Source: Euphorbia lathyris (Eukaryota; Streptophyta; Magnoliopsida; Malpighiales; Euphorbiaceae). From it: a stretch of 64,000 nt of DNA. The position numbers were made by a program, and so were the translations under genes. A model generated the notes under the pieces. The model saw only the letters and a program-made list of their open reading frames with translations, made no database searches and was not told the DNA's origin. This document shows positions 32,501-43,631 of the stretch, piece by piece (within the stretch, counting starts at the first letter, position 1; every line of letters starts with the position of its first letter). The DNA lies in NCBI RefSeq assembly GCF_963576675.1, contig NC_088915.1:82531501-82595500 (forward strand), given 5' to 3'.

Positions 32501-34565
32501 CCTGGCTTAAGCCACCTTTTCTTCGCAGATGTTCTACTCTTATTCTCTCATGCTGATGTGGCTCAAGCTCAGGTGATTCAAAAAATTCTTAAAGATTTCT
32601 ACAGCGCTTCTAGACACAAGATTAGCAAGGAGAAGTCAAATATCTTCTTTTCTCCCAACGTGGAAAACACTCAGAAAACCCCGTTGGCCCGTATCATTGG
32701 TTTCAGAATGACGGGTAACCTTGGTCGTTACTTGGGAATGCCTCTCTTACACGCTAGAATCAACAAAGAAACCTACCATTTTATTCTTGATAGGTTTAAC
32801 CAGAAGCTCTCAGGCTGGAAGGCTAAGTCCCTTTCCTTTGCGGGGCGTCTCACTCTTGCTAAATCTTGGCTTGCTTCAATCCCTTACTACTCTATGCAAT
32901 CCACTCCCTTGCCTAGCTCCTTGTGTGCGCGGATTGAGGAACTCATCAGACATTTCTTATGGGGCCTCAATGGAGGCAAGAGGAAAATGAGTATGGTTAA
33001 ATGGGACGACATTTGCCTTCCTCCCAATTATAGAGGTCTTGGTTTATGAAAAATGAGAACAATGAACAAATCTTTCCTCATGAATTGGGTTTTCAAATCA
33101 TTAGCAAGCCACACTCTTTTTGGGTTCAAATTATCATGAGTAAGTATAAGTGCACCTCATATTTTGATGTCACTATCAAGCCAGGGCAAATTTGCTCTCC
33201 TTTATGGCGGGCCCTTATGCAAGTTAAAGATGAAGTCCTTATAGGCACTAAATGGCATATTGGTGATGGTTCCCGAGCCCGCTTCTGGTCGGATGCTTGG
33301 ATGGGAGATTTAGGCCCTCTGAAATTTCTCTCTACAAGTATTCTCACTGATTTTGATCTAAGGTTAAAGGTGAAGGATATGGTGGATGACAATGGAAATT
33401 GGAAGTGGGATGAGTTTGCTACTATATTACCCGAATGCTCCATCCTTCAAATTGTTTCCATTCTCCCTCCACGGGACGATCGCAGGACTAATAGTTGCTT
33501 CTGGGTTGGCACTTCAAGTGGCAGGTTCAGTGTTAGATCGGCTTACGCTCTTCAAGAGGCTTCTCTTGGTTCTACCATCTCCTCTGATTGGAGATGGATC
33601 TGGGACTGGCCAGGCCCTCAACGGATCCGATGCTTCCTATGGCTTGCACACCTGGGCAAACTGCTTACTAACGCTGAAAGAAGCCGAAGACACCTATCCC
33701 TCACTAGCTCTTGCTCGATTTGTAATTTTGGGGATGAAACTTTAATCCACATTTTACAGGATTTCCCTAACCTGCAGTTTTGACGCCTTTATACAGGAAC
33801 CGCCTGACTCTTGGCTCTTGAAAAATCTATAGGGGTCGTCGCACAGGCTGGGTTTTGATGGGCGTGTTTTATTTGGAGTCGCTTGCTGGTTTCTTTGGAG
33901 GAACAGAAACGCTGTAATTTTTGAGCTCAAGTCCAAGACATGGTTTGAACTATGTCAGAATATTAGGGCCTTCTGTAATGAGGTTAAAAAGACAAACAAT
34001 TTACTGTTAAGTGATTCACAGTGACATCAACATCCCAAATTCGAAAAGTTAATTTCTTGGAAACAACCAACTCCGCACTGGGTTAAGCTTAACGTTGACG
34101 ATGCCTTTAAAGGTAGTGTGCGCTTCTGCTGGCGGATTAATTCGGGACCAAAATGGAAATTGGATCGCTGGCTTTGCAAGGAATATCGGTCACTGTTCCA
34201 TTACCAAGGCGGAGCTTTGGGGTCTTTTTGAGGGTCTCTCACTGGCTTGGACCAAGAGGCTCCGTTTTGTTGAGGTGGAATCGGATAGCCGAACCGCGAT
34301 CAATATGATTCAGGACCGAGAGCAATGCCCCAACGACTTTCATAATTTGGTAAATGCCATTGAGGATCTGCTGAGTCGTGACTGGATGGTAGCTGTCTCC
34401 CATATTTACCGTGAGGGAAACAGAAGTGCGGACGGGTTAGCGAACCTTGCCTACGATCTTCCTTTGGGCTTGCATATCTTTGACCAACCCCCTAAAGCAA
34501 TTAAAGACCTTCTTCTTCAGGAAGTCCTGGACGACGTCTCCTTTCTCATGCTGTGTTTCCAGTAG
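29505..34565 (+). pseudogene. LINE ORF2 remnant (endonuclease end, reverse transcriptase, zf-RVT, RNase H)
   Basis: Pieces in several frames. Endonuclease end 29505-29700 (IKSDHNPLLIS). Linker 29830-30275 (FFWYQKSRCNWIKERDKN). After the solo LTR, FSMHPWKGPGVDGLHAGFFQ (31795-31855). Reverse transcriptase 31870-32600 with DLRPISLCTIAYKI, KVDLEKAYDKLNWQF (motif A), GVRQGDPMSPYIF (B) and HLFFADVLLLF (C, where the second catalytic Asp of FADD is Val). 32600-33049 follows as YLGMPLLHARINK. zf-RVT 33150-33783 (CSICNFGDETLIHIL). RNase H 34095-34565 (VESDSRTAINMIQD, EGNRSADGLANLA). Stops or shifts occur at about 31861, 32203, 32336, 33048, 33783 and 34120. Non-functional. Confidence 0.9.
30277..31785. 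mobile_element. Solo LTR of 1.5 kb inserted in the LINE
   Basis: Begins TGTTGAGC and ends GCTTAACA, giving short inverted ends TGTTRAGC. An exact 5-bp TSD, GATGT, lies at 30272-30276 and 31786-31790. Removing it rejoins the LINE reverse transcriptase text. No protein coding inside. A single LTR with TSD is the product of recombination between the two LTRs of a full element. Superfamily not determined; the length favours Ty3/gypsy. Confidence 0.88.
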
Positions 34566-34597
34566 CCCCTAGGCTGCTCTACCTAATAAAAAAAAAG

Positions 34598-35606
34598 GAT
34601 CTACATCAAACTCCAACCGTTTTTATATCCATTTTTGTACCGTTACTAACATATAAAAATATTTAAAACAAAAAATATATAAGAAAACGATCAAAATTTC
34701 TCTTGTTCACTAGCGATTTCAGTGAAAGAGTATTTTTTACTACGTAGGAAACCTCATTGATATTTCTCAAACTTTTAAATTACAAGGATATCTTTAGAAA
34801 TATGGAAACCTTTATACTGATTAATTACACCTATGCTCTGTCAATTTTTTTCTTATTTTCTTTATAGCCCCTGAATTACAAAATCGAACATAACTACGAA
34901 TTTTACTCTTTAGTAATATAAAACCCCTTTTACCATTTAACAAATCAAAATTATCAATAATGATCCCAAAATAAAAAAATCCAAGAATTAAAGTTGTACG
35001 GAACTATACTTCACATGCAATTACTATTGTTCAATTTTTCAAATCACAAATTCCGAAAGGTTTTTCTCTTTAAACAATCACTTTTTCTCTCCTAACCAAA
35101 TAACACTTAAATGATATCAAGATCCAAAAATTCAAGATTTAAAATTATTTAGAATATTATTTTCATCAGCTCTACAATTGGACGTTACGTGCTATTGGAT
35201 TAGTCACCTTAGTTAATAGTAAAATAGGCTTTTATATTGAGTTCAGGGAAAATTTCTAAAACAGTCCAAAAACAAACTGATCCTAGATCATTCAGATTAT
35301 AATACATAAGTATAACGGTTGATGTGTGACAATCTGAATAGTTCAAGAACAACTGATCTTGAACCATTGTAAGAACTTTTCAAGTTCACAAACTTTATAT
35401 CCGTGTTAAAGGCAACATTAGCCATTAAAAACAAACACATATAATTATTTTAAACTAGTAACTCAATTCCAATTTATCTCAATAAAATCATTCCGACAAT
35501 TTAGTGATCAGAATACATTAGTATAATGACATAGCTGACATATTATTATTAGTCAATTTAGATTTCTAACCAAAACGACATGTGACAGTCATATATGTAT
35601 TCCATG
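34598..35606. other. AT-rich intergenic stretch
   Basis: No coding frame. A partial palindrome around 35230-35380 (ATCCTAGATCATTCAGATTA.. against ..AATCTGAATAGTTCAAGA) may be a small MITE remnant. Confidence 0.5.
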
Positions 35607-35614
35607 GTTATTAC

Positions 35615-36116
35615 CAGTGTTGTAAAAATCGGTCAAGTCGGCGACTAATCGGCCGATATATCGGTGTTTTTTACAACACCGACCGATTTTATATAACTGG
35701 TCGGCATAAGTCGGGAGTCCGATTTTCTTCCGCCTAGGCGGTTCAAATCGGGTTAAGTCGGACAAGTCGGGTTAGGCGGGAAAATCGGTCTAGGCAGAAA
35801 AAATCGACTGAAATGGGTTAAAATCGGCCCAATTTATAAATTACAATTAGTAAAAAATAATACAAGTAATCAGTATTAACTAATAACTATTTTATTATTT
35901 ATTTAAAATAAATATTTATATTTTTCTATTATATAATATTTATTATTATTATTATTAGATAGTATAATTTATATTTTAAATGTGTTTATATAATATTTAT
36001 TTAATATAAATCTAAGAAATAGAAAAATACAAATCCGATTAATTTTCGATTAATCCCCGATTAATCTTTGGAGGTCTTGTCCGCCCGACTAGCGTTTAGC
36101 GACTTTTACAACACTG
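35615..36116. mobile_element. hAT-type MITE (CAGTGTTGTAAAA ends) with 8-bp TSD
   Basis: 502 bp. Ends CAGTGTTGTAAAAATCG and GCGACTTTTACAACACTG. Exact TSD GTTATTAC at 35607-35614 and 36117-36124. GC-richer end segments with GTCGGG and CGCCTAGGCGG words enclose an AT-rich core. Related to 27041-27491. Confidence 0.93.
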
Positions 36117-36124
36117 GTTATTAC

Positions 36125-37563
36125 TGTGTCGATTATTTTTATGAAAAAAAAGGACCTATTCATGAAGTTGGTGGAGGATAAGAGTTGGTTAAATGTAGTT
36201 ATGGACTTTGAGAATTGAGAATCGAAGGGTTTGATCTTTTGAGAATTTAGGGTTAGAAATTTAAGTTACTGGTTATATATATTGTGAGTTTTATTTTAAC
36301 TGTGGTTAGATTTAGGCAACTGGGTAGATTAAAGATAAGAAAAATTTAGTTTTTCTTTTGTGAAAAAACTCGACACGTGGCAGTAGGCCGACTCTGTACA
36401 TAGGTTAGGAGTGCGGCCGTCTTAGGTCTAAAGAGGACCAAATAACATGTTTATTTTGGGTTTAAAATGGGTCCAAATTTATATTTTTAAATTTTTAACT
36501 ACATTTTTTTTATATTAAGGATCTCTTATCTCTTATTTCGATTAGGACCCATAAAATGATAGGACCGATTCTGTGTGGAAGCCAGTTGTTATTTTAGTTA
36601 GAGATTTGAGTTGACTCGTATTGATGTGTTAATCATATCATCATTTCAATGATTCTAATCACTAAAATCACTGAAGCGGCCTAATTGAGATAAAAAAAAA
36701 TTAAAGTTAAGTGATGTTATTGAGACAAATTGAAATTGAGTAATCATTTCAAAACAACCATATAAATTTAGTAAATAATAGTGTTGGGGGCTAATTTTTT
36801 TTTTTTTTTTTTTGTGTGTGTGTTTTAGCAATAGGTTTTTTTTTTATAGAAATTGGGACGAGACAGAACTTGAGCGGGGTGAGCACCCATGGCCCAAGAA
36901 CTGTCAAACCGCAATATATTAATAAAAGAAAAAAAGAGAGTGTTTGAACAAGAGAAGAAGAAGGAGAACAAATAAAAAGAAGAGGAGAGGAGAAAAGATA
37001 GGAAGAGTCAAGAAAAACATAAGTGTGAAATACTACAAATGTCATCATTGATAAACCTGTGACAAAAAGCAGGAGCTGAAGGCCACCAATTGATCACTGA
37101 GGAAGAGACTCCAAACTTTGTCAATGTATTTTTTTGTTTTAATTTAATTAATTTTGCAATAAAATAAAAATGTGATAAAAAAATAGAAAATAATATCAAA
37201 AGATTATTATAAAAAAGAAAACAGAAATAAAAAAGAAAAGAAAGGAAATAATAAAAATCAGGGGTAAATTTGCACCATTTTTCCAACAACCCGTCCAGCA
37301 ACTTCGGCAACGAAAATGGACCCTGAAATAGTGAAATATCGGACATCAGTATTTTTTTTAGAAAGTTCGGGATGTTAGCTTCCCGGAGTGTAAAAAACGG
37401 AGCTGTAACGAAGCCGATAAATTTTTCAAAGAGCAACAGTGCTGAAAACGGGTTTGAACTTGTCTACACATTTGAGGAACGTATTTCACGGCCTTAACCC
37501 CATGTTCTTTTTTTAATTTATGGGAAGGTAATGGGATCATGGATGAGAAATTTAAGAGCCACT
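36125..37563. other. Intergenic stretch, target of the copia insertion
   Basis: Includes T runs at about 36796-36813 and a purine-rich tract at 36925-37010. Frames at 36791-37048 (-) and 37008-37436 (-) are low-complexity and unconvincing. The sequence ends at the CCACT target site and continues after the copia at 42081. Nature unknown; possibly one flank of an unrecognised LTR or a promoter region. Confidence 0.4.
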
Positions 37564-37820
37564 TGTTGAATGAATGATTTGATAATGATAGGAATATGGA
37601 GATAGACAGATAAGTAATAGGCACAATAATGAATTGAATCAGTTTAATGATTCTGGCTCAGAGGCCTTGTATTTATAGTGAGCCAATAATAGTTTGTATA
37701 GGAATACAATACATAAGTATAGTCGTATTGAAACTCTACCTAGCTAGGAATATAGACAGAGTGAAACTCTAACTAGATAGGAATCTATTTACAGAGATAA
37801 TTAGAATATTATCTCTAACA
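37564..37820 (-). repeat. 3' LTR of copia
   Basis: TGTTGAATGAATG.. to ..TTATCTCTAACA. Differs from 41819-42075 at GGCACAAT/GGCATAAT and CAGTTTAA/CAGCTTAA. Confidence 0.95.
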
Positions 37821-38440
37821 CCCCCCCTCAAGCCGATGGCGGGCACGAACAAAGAGGCGGGAGCGTAGCATCGTGAAACGAGCCGGAGCTAGCGGCTTGG
37901 TGAGTATGTCTGCAACCTGATCATCGGTTGGAATAAATCTGATACTAAAAAATCTTCTGTGAACTTGTTCACGAACAAAATGATAGTCTAGCTCAATGTG
38001 TTTCGTGCGAGCATGAAACACTGGATTTGAGGTGAGATAGATTGCTCCAACATTGTCACACCATAACTGAACCGGGGTGGGTAATGGAAATCCGAGATCG
38101 GAGAGAAGAGATTTGAGCCATAGCAGTTCGGCAGTGGCATTTGCTACTGCTTTGTATTCGCTCTCCGTTGAGGATCTGGCTATTGTGGGTTGCTTGCGGG
38201 TCTGCCACGATACAATGCTGGATCCAAGATAGACACAGAAGGCACCCGTGGATCGTCGATCATCAGGACACCCTCCCCAATCACTATCTGAGTAGCAATG
38301 GATGTGCTGTATTGGTTTGACAGACATGACTATGCCAAAATCTGATGTACCCTGAACATAGCGTAAAACCCTCTTGGCTCCTTTCCAGTGTTCATCAGTT
38401 GGACAGTGTAGAAACCAGGTTAGAAGAAGATACTATAGGG
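37815..38440 (-). pseudogene. Copia pol end: RNase H domain
   Basis: From about 38420 (FLHCPTDEHWKGAKRVLRY), through HCYSDSDWGGCPDDRRSTGA, SSTESEYKAVANATAELLW, LWCDNVGAIYL and HARTKHIELDYHFVREQV to the stop at 37815, close to the 3' LTR. The catalytic D, E and D positions (SDSDW, TESEY, CDNVG) are present. It follows the integrase region without the reverse transcriptase between them, so it has no partner domain in this copy. Confidence 0.92.
37821..37832 (-). promoter_or_regulatory. Polypurine tract of copia
   Basis: Minus strand CTTGAGGGGGGG directly before the 3' LTR (plus strand CCCCCCCTCAAG). Confidence 0.85.
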
Positions 38441-39960
38441 TTGGGATTAGAGAAATTACCTGGATACGGGCCGAGTAGAGATGGTAGTTGACACGATGTG
38501 CTTACCCCTGAGTTGCTAGATGAAGGTGATGATGCAGTGATTGTTGATGCAGGAAAGACTTCTTCATTGTGCTGCACAAACTTGCAGATGTATATGCGTC
38601 CGGTGGCATATTCAAGACAGATATCCCCGGAATGATTTTCTGATGGACCAAGGTAGACACATAGCTTGGAGCGAAAATCAAATTTGCGCTGATTGTATGG
38701 ACGAAGAAGGGGATAAATACCACTGCCAAAAAATGCGTAAGGCCTTATAGGCAGGTTGTTTCTTGTAGAACAAGAAATAGGGTGACTTGTTGTTTAGGAT
38801 TTTGGTGGGTAAGTATTTAATTAGCCTAATGATGTGTATCATGGCATAGTTCCAAAATTTTGGAGGTAAAGATGCATTGGCTAGCAAAGTAAGGCAAGTG
38901 TCAACAACATGTCTAATTTTCCTCTCAGCTATACCGTTTTGTGCATGAGTGTGAGGGCATGCAATCTTGTGTATAATGCCATGGCGTTTGAAAAAAGGTT
39001 GTAGTTTTTGAAACTCCCCCCCAAGATCAGAGTAAATGTTTTTAACCCTTGCACTATACTGATTAGAGATCATGGCATAAAAATCACAGAAGGTTGAAAA
39101 GACATCACTCTTATTCTTTAAACAAAAAACCCATCCAAATCTGGTGAATTCATCAATGATCATTAAAAAATAACGGTGACCAAGACAAGAAGCAACTGGA
39201 GCTGGCCCCCAAACATCCAGATGTAAGTTTTCAAAAGTAAATGTGCTAGAGCGACTAATAGATGGTAAAGAGTTCCTAGCAAGCTTGCCTAATGGACAAA
39301 AAGAACATTTGCTAACTGGTTTTGAAGAGGATAGATTGTTTCCTTTGAGAACTGAGCTGACTGTCTGATTCTAACAATGTCCAAGCCGTGCATGCCACCT
39401 TTCAAAGGACACCTTCTCTCCAACTAGCGCCTCCTTCAGGGTGGGTGTAAGCACATAAAGTCCATCTTTACTCGGGCCCCGTAACAGGATTTCCCCAGTT
39501 GTTTGGTCCTTCACAAGAAAATGGTTAGGCCAAAATTCAAAGAAACATGAGTTGTCACGGGTAAATTTTTGAACAGATAGTAAAGATTTGGTAAGCTTGG
39601 GAACAAGTAGGGCATCATTAATTTTCAAATTATTGATATTTGAATTTCCAAAGTGAGAAATTTGCAAACCTTGACCATTGCCAAACTGAACTGTATCATA
39701 TCCTGGATATGGCTGCATTTGTTGGAGTTGAGCTGGATTTGCCGTCATATGATTAGTTGCTCCTGTGTCTGGGTACCACGGCTGATTAGGACCCATGAAT
39801 GGATTCGGTGGTTGTTGCCATGCCATGTGCGCTTGTGGGCCAGGATTTTATTGTGTTCTTGAATTGTTCTTTGGTCTTTTGCATTTGTCAGCCCAGTGGC
39901 TTGGATCACCACAGTTGTAGCACTTGCCACTTCTTCTTTTCTTTGGATTCTGCTTCTTTG
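38440..39960 (-). pseudogene. Copia nucleocapsid - protease - integrase region, broken
   Basis: In order: zinc knuckle CYNCGDPSHWADKC (about 39890-39935); protease with WYPDTGATNHMT (active-site DTGA, about 39755); pre-integrase WHARLGHC (39371); integrase core 38678-39320 with MIIDEFTRFGWVF, IYSDLGGEF and NGIAERKIRHV carrying the D, D and E residues; then the region after integrase (DICLEYATGRIYICKF) down to about 38440. Lesions: stops at about 39963, 39849 and 39369, each explainable by CAA or CAG changing to TAA or TAG, and a one-base shift in an A run (plus strand) near 38729. Integrase residues themselves look intact. Confidence 0.92.
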
Positions 39961-39961
39961 C

Positions 39962-41819
39962 TTAATTTGCTTCCATGGTGGATACATTGGCCTCAGGCTG
40001 AAGCAGAGTTGTCTTTCTGGTTGATTGAATCATGCCCTCAACTATCTTCAAGCTATGCAAAATCTCTTGATAGTTGATGTTTGTACCGCGCTGAGTTACA
40101 AGATTTTGAACAGTGGAGCGATACTCTTCTGCTAAACCTTTGTAAAGGACTAACGGTAGTAGATGCCGAGGATACGGATTCCCTGAGGCAGCCAGATCAT
40201 CAAGGATGGATTTCACTTTTTGCATATATGCCGTAACAGACATTCCTCCTTGCTCAAGTTCATGCAGTTCGACTCCCATCTGAAACTGCTTGCTGCCTGT
40301 AATTAGCCCGTAGGCATCCTCTAAGGCTAGCCAAATATCATGTGAGTATTTGAGATATGCAATCTCAGAAAACACCTCTTCGGTGATTGAATTTAGGAGC
40401 AAAGTCCTAACCACATTTTCTACATCATCCCATTGAATAAACGATGGATTTATGATTAAATCCGCAGCTGATGTCACAAAACCTGTTCTAGGAATAAATT
40501 TGGGTGGTGGTGGTGTTAAACTAAGAATGTGAGGAAGAAGATGATAGGTTTGAAGGGTAGATTCCATGGACATTCTCCATGCTTTGTAGTTGTTCGGGTT
40601 TAATTTGATGTTGATATTGATGTTTGTGGGTGGTTGTCTAGGTTGTTCAACATGAGTGGGTATAGGTTCTGGATGGACAAGATTGTTTGTATTATGAGGG
40701 ATGGATGAAGAAATAAAATTATGTCTAACATTGGTTGACGGTGCATCAACAGTGTTATGAAAAGAATTTGAGAAGAAAGATGGTGAGGGATCATAAGATA
40801 ATTGAGTATTGTAACAAAACGGTGAAGTATGAGATTCAGAAATAACCTGATTTTTGTTACTGGCTTCAGCCGCCTGATATGCTGCTAGGGCAGCCAGAAC
40901 TGATGGAGAAAATAGAGTCGGAGGTGTTGCAGATTGTTGTGCCTGAACGGATGGCTGCTGAATCGGAACTTGCGGATTCCGTATTTGTGGAATAGCCGCC
41001 TGATATGCCGTGAGTGCGGCTAGAATTTCAGTGTCGTTGGGTGTGGTCGGTGTCGCGGTTTGCATTGGAGCCGCGGAAGGAAGACGGCTCGCGGTTTGGA
41101 TCGACGCTGCTGTTGTTGTTGGGTGTGCAAACGGTGAGCGTGCGCTGGCCGCTTGGAATGCTCTAAGCGCAGCTTCGACTTCCGGGGCCAGCGAGTTCGC
41201 CGCGCCGGTTGCCTCCTGATTTTGCGCAACCTTCGCAGGCTCCCCCCCAGCCATGGTCGTCGGAGGTGCCGTAGTGGGCGCACGGGCGCTGGCCGCCTGA
41301 AAAGCATGGAGTGCCGCCTGAACTTCTGGGGACAGCAGATTCACCGCGCCTATTACGGTTGAGTTTTGCGCAACCTGCGCCGACTGACCCGCAGCCGCAG
41401 ACGTCGAAGGTCCCACGGTGGGCGCACGGGCGCTGGCCGCCAGATACGTGTGGAGCGCATCGCGGACATCCGCCGGAAAGAAGTCGCCTACCGTCTTCTG
41501 TGGTGGCAGAACTGTTGCGGTAGGAGCAGCGACGGTGGTGGCTAGGAATTCCGATTCTCCAGTGACAAACGGTGAGGTGAATCTCCACCCCGACGATGCA
41601 AACGACCCTCCGAGGGTGTCGTTCACGTTTTGAGCAGCCGCGGGATCAGAAGCCGTGGTTGGTGCGATGGAGACGGCCGCGACGCCGGTGGCGGCAGCGG
41701 CAGCAGCGGCGGTGGCAGTGGCTTTTGCGGCGACGGAAGCTTTGTATTGGGAATAGGTTGGGGGATTGAGGATGATCAGAGGATTCGGAAGATGCGGAAG
41801 TTGATACTAATGATACCAT
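39962..41819 (-). pseudogene. Copia gag with repeated N-terminal extension
   Basis: The presumed ATG (41819-41817) lies across the LTR/primer-binding junction and reads MVSLVSTSASSESSD. A one-base shift around 41770-41790 moves into the main frame (YSQYKASVAAKATAT..), which runs 554 codons from the first internal Met at 41626 to TAA at 39962. Residues about 45-280 of that frame hold five related units built on LSPEVQAALHAFQAASARAP, separated by Ala/Thr/Gln-rich linkers. The rest is a UBN2-type gag domain (NNYKAWRMSMESTL, FQMGVELHELEQGGMSVTAY). The repeat part is markedly GC-rich compared with the rest of the window. Gag forms the virus-like particle in the cytoplasm. Confidence 0.9.
41811..41818 (-). 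promoter_or_regulatory. Primer-binding site of copia, overlapping gag start
   Basis: Minus strand TGGTATCA directly after the 5' LTR, then TTAGTATCAAC. Only the first eight bases match the usual TGGTATCAGAGC. The last LTR base plus TG gives the ATG of gag. Confidence 0.8.
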
Positions 41820-42075
41820 GTTGAATGAATGATTTGATAATGATAGGAATATGGAGATAGACAGATAAGTAATAGGCATAATAATGAATTGAATCAGCTT
41901 AATGATTCTGGCTCAGAGGCCTTGTATTTATAGTGAGCCAATAATAGTTTGTATAGGAATACAATACATAAGTATAGTCGTATTGAAACTCTACCTAGCT
42001 AGGAATATAGACAGAGTGAAACTCTAACTAGATAGGAATCTATTTACAGAGATAATTAGAATATTATCTCTAACA
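41819..42075 (-). repeat. 5' LTR of copia, with TATA box
   Basis: Same ends as the 3' LTR. On the minus strand ACTATAAATACAAGG gives TATAAATA at 41925-41932, the likely promoter of the genomic transcript. Confidence 0.95.
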
Positions 42076-42080
42076 CCACT

Positions 42081-43623
42081 AACATTGAATTTGTTGCTCA
42101 AACTACTATAAATTGAGCTCAAATCCTTCATTCCAAAGCTCCACTCAAAATCAATCAAACGTAGAACAAACTAATTTGTCTATAAAATTCCTTGCCAAAA
42201 TCGGCCATTTTATCAATCTTTAGGTTTCAGAAATCATCCTTTAGCATCTAATCAGTTTAAACAAAGTCTCAATTTCCAGAATTAGTTCTTCAATCTCCCG
42301 TTCTTCAGAAAAGCTTCCAATTTTTAGAAACTTCAAATCTGAAATTCTCTTAGTTTACTCAATCAATTCTCAAATCGTTTTTTGCAATCTCTTAGTTAAG
42401 TCATTTAGATCATTACCCAATTCTCGATTCGAACTCTCTTAGTCTAAATCAAATTTCACGATTGTCATCTTCCTCCGAGCTTTAAGCATTTTTCGTGAAA
42501 CCGAGATCACCGAAACTCCATTTTCGAGTCATTCTCAGTTTACACACCTATTCTAAATCACGTTTAAAAACTTTTTATTGATCTCAATCAATTAAAAAAA
42601 CCTAGAAACAAGCTTTTGAGTTTTTCATTATTTAAAAATTCATCAAACAATTTTTCTGGTGAGCCGTTTTCCAAATTTTATTTCGTAAAAAACGACCCAT
42701 ATAGTCTTCTTAATCGTCCTTAAAACACCCTCCCTCCACCAAACAGAAGCAAACTTTTGGTTTTTCAACTATCAAACAATTATTCTGTCGCTGCATTTTC
42801 AATAATTTATTCTGACTGCTTTACTCGACTTTTTTTCCTAAAATTCCATTTCTAGACATTTTCTTTGCACACTAACTTTAAATACTAGCCTTTGTTTGGT
42901 TCAAATCCGATCTCTACAGCCCCCGTAATCGATCCCGAAAGTCCCACAAAAGTATCAGTTTAGTCCCATTTTACTGATGACTTGGTGATAAATTGCTGGT
43001 GCAATCCCTGAACTCTCTGAATTGCTCCAAATTCGCCCAGAATTACCCGGACAACGCAACAGCTCCCGAGCCGATTTTCCAGAGTTCTAATCCTCAATTT
43101 CACACATCCCAACGACATCAAAGAGATCGGTTAATTTTATTTCATCCCGTATATATTTGTTTTTGTGACGTATTTATATTTCTAGGTTTAAAGTTATCGT
43201 TTTTAAGTTGTAATTTTTATGCTTATTTGTAATACAAAAATATTAAAAAATATTTACAAAATCAATAAAAATATAAAAGAAAATTAAAAAAACATTATAT
43301 CTTTGTGTCGTTTTATTGCTTTATTTTTGGTACTTATATTAAAAAATTGTTTTTCCGACCGACCTATCAAGTAACGTCGGAGCCCAATACCGTTGTTTTT
43401 ATTTTCAGTCCTTGTAACGATCATCAATCGCTTTTCGTGTAGAATTCAAGTAATTTAGGTGCATTTTATTTATTTACTTTATTCAATTACCATTTTACCC
43501 TTTCAGAAATAGCTTCTCTGGCACGCCCGCATTATTTTTACCATTTTTAATTCTCACGAACGCGTATCAAGGTTGAAAATTGGGATATTTTGAAAATATC
43601 GCCAACAAATAGTAAAGTTCATC
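42081..43623. other. Stretch without recognised gene
   Basis: Continuation of the sequence left of the copia. It is pyrimidine-rich on the plus strand with many TTTC/CTCC words. Short frame 42993-43232 has no recognisable domain. It may be the remains of an LTR or an untranslated leader. I see no splice-consistent coding exons. Confidence 0.4.
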
Positions 43624-43631
43624 CAGTCATA

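Larger units (their letters stand above)
29505..34597 (+). mobile_element. Decayed, 5'-truncated L1-type LINE, split by a solo LTR
   Basis: Coding remnants run from the last part of the endonuclease (TWRRSLLFARLDRALGN at 29505) through reverse transcriptase and zf-RVT to RNase H ending at 34565, with an A-rich tail (34588-34596). ORF1 and most of the endonuclease are missing. A 1509-bp solo LTR interrupts the frame at 30277. No TSD could be recognised. The element belongs to the same general L1 class as the one at 3725-9671, but the sequences differ clearly and this one is much more decayed. Confidence 0.9.
37564..42075 (-). mobile_element. Young Ty1/copia retrotransposon lacking the reverse transcriptase core
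   Basis: 4512 bp, minus orientation. LTRs of 257 bp (37564-37820 and 41819-42075) differ at two positions by eye. TSD CCACT at 37559-37563 and 42076-42080. A primer-binding-like TGGTATCA follows the 5' LTR, and a polypurine tract GAGGGGGGG precedes the 3' LTR. Internal text runs gag, CCHC knuckle, protease, integrase, then passes straight into the end of pol (PTDEHWKGAKRVLRYVQG) and RNase H. Nearly the whole reverse transcriptase is missing, with the junction near 38420-38440. Frameshifts and premature stops also break gag and pol. Non-autonomous in its present form. Confidence 0.95.

Noticed and set aside
36791..37436. Two minus-strand frames with hydrophobic stretches (possible membrane protein)
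   Set aside because: Hydrophobicity comes from runs of A/T translated as Phe/Leu/Lys; no homology recognised and no splice context.
41010..41633. Overlapping frames on both strands in the GC-rich gag region
   Set aside because: High GC removes stop codons in all frames; only the gag frame continues into a known domain.
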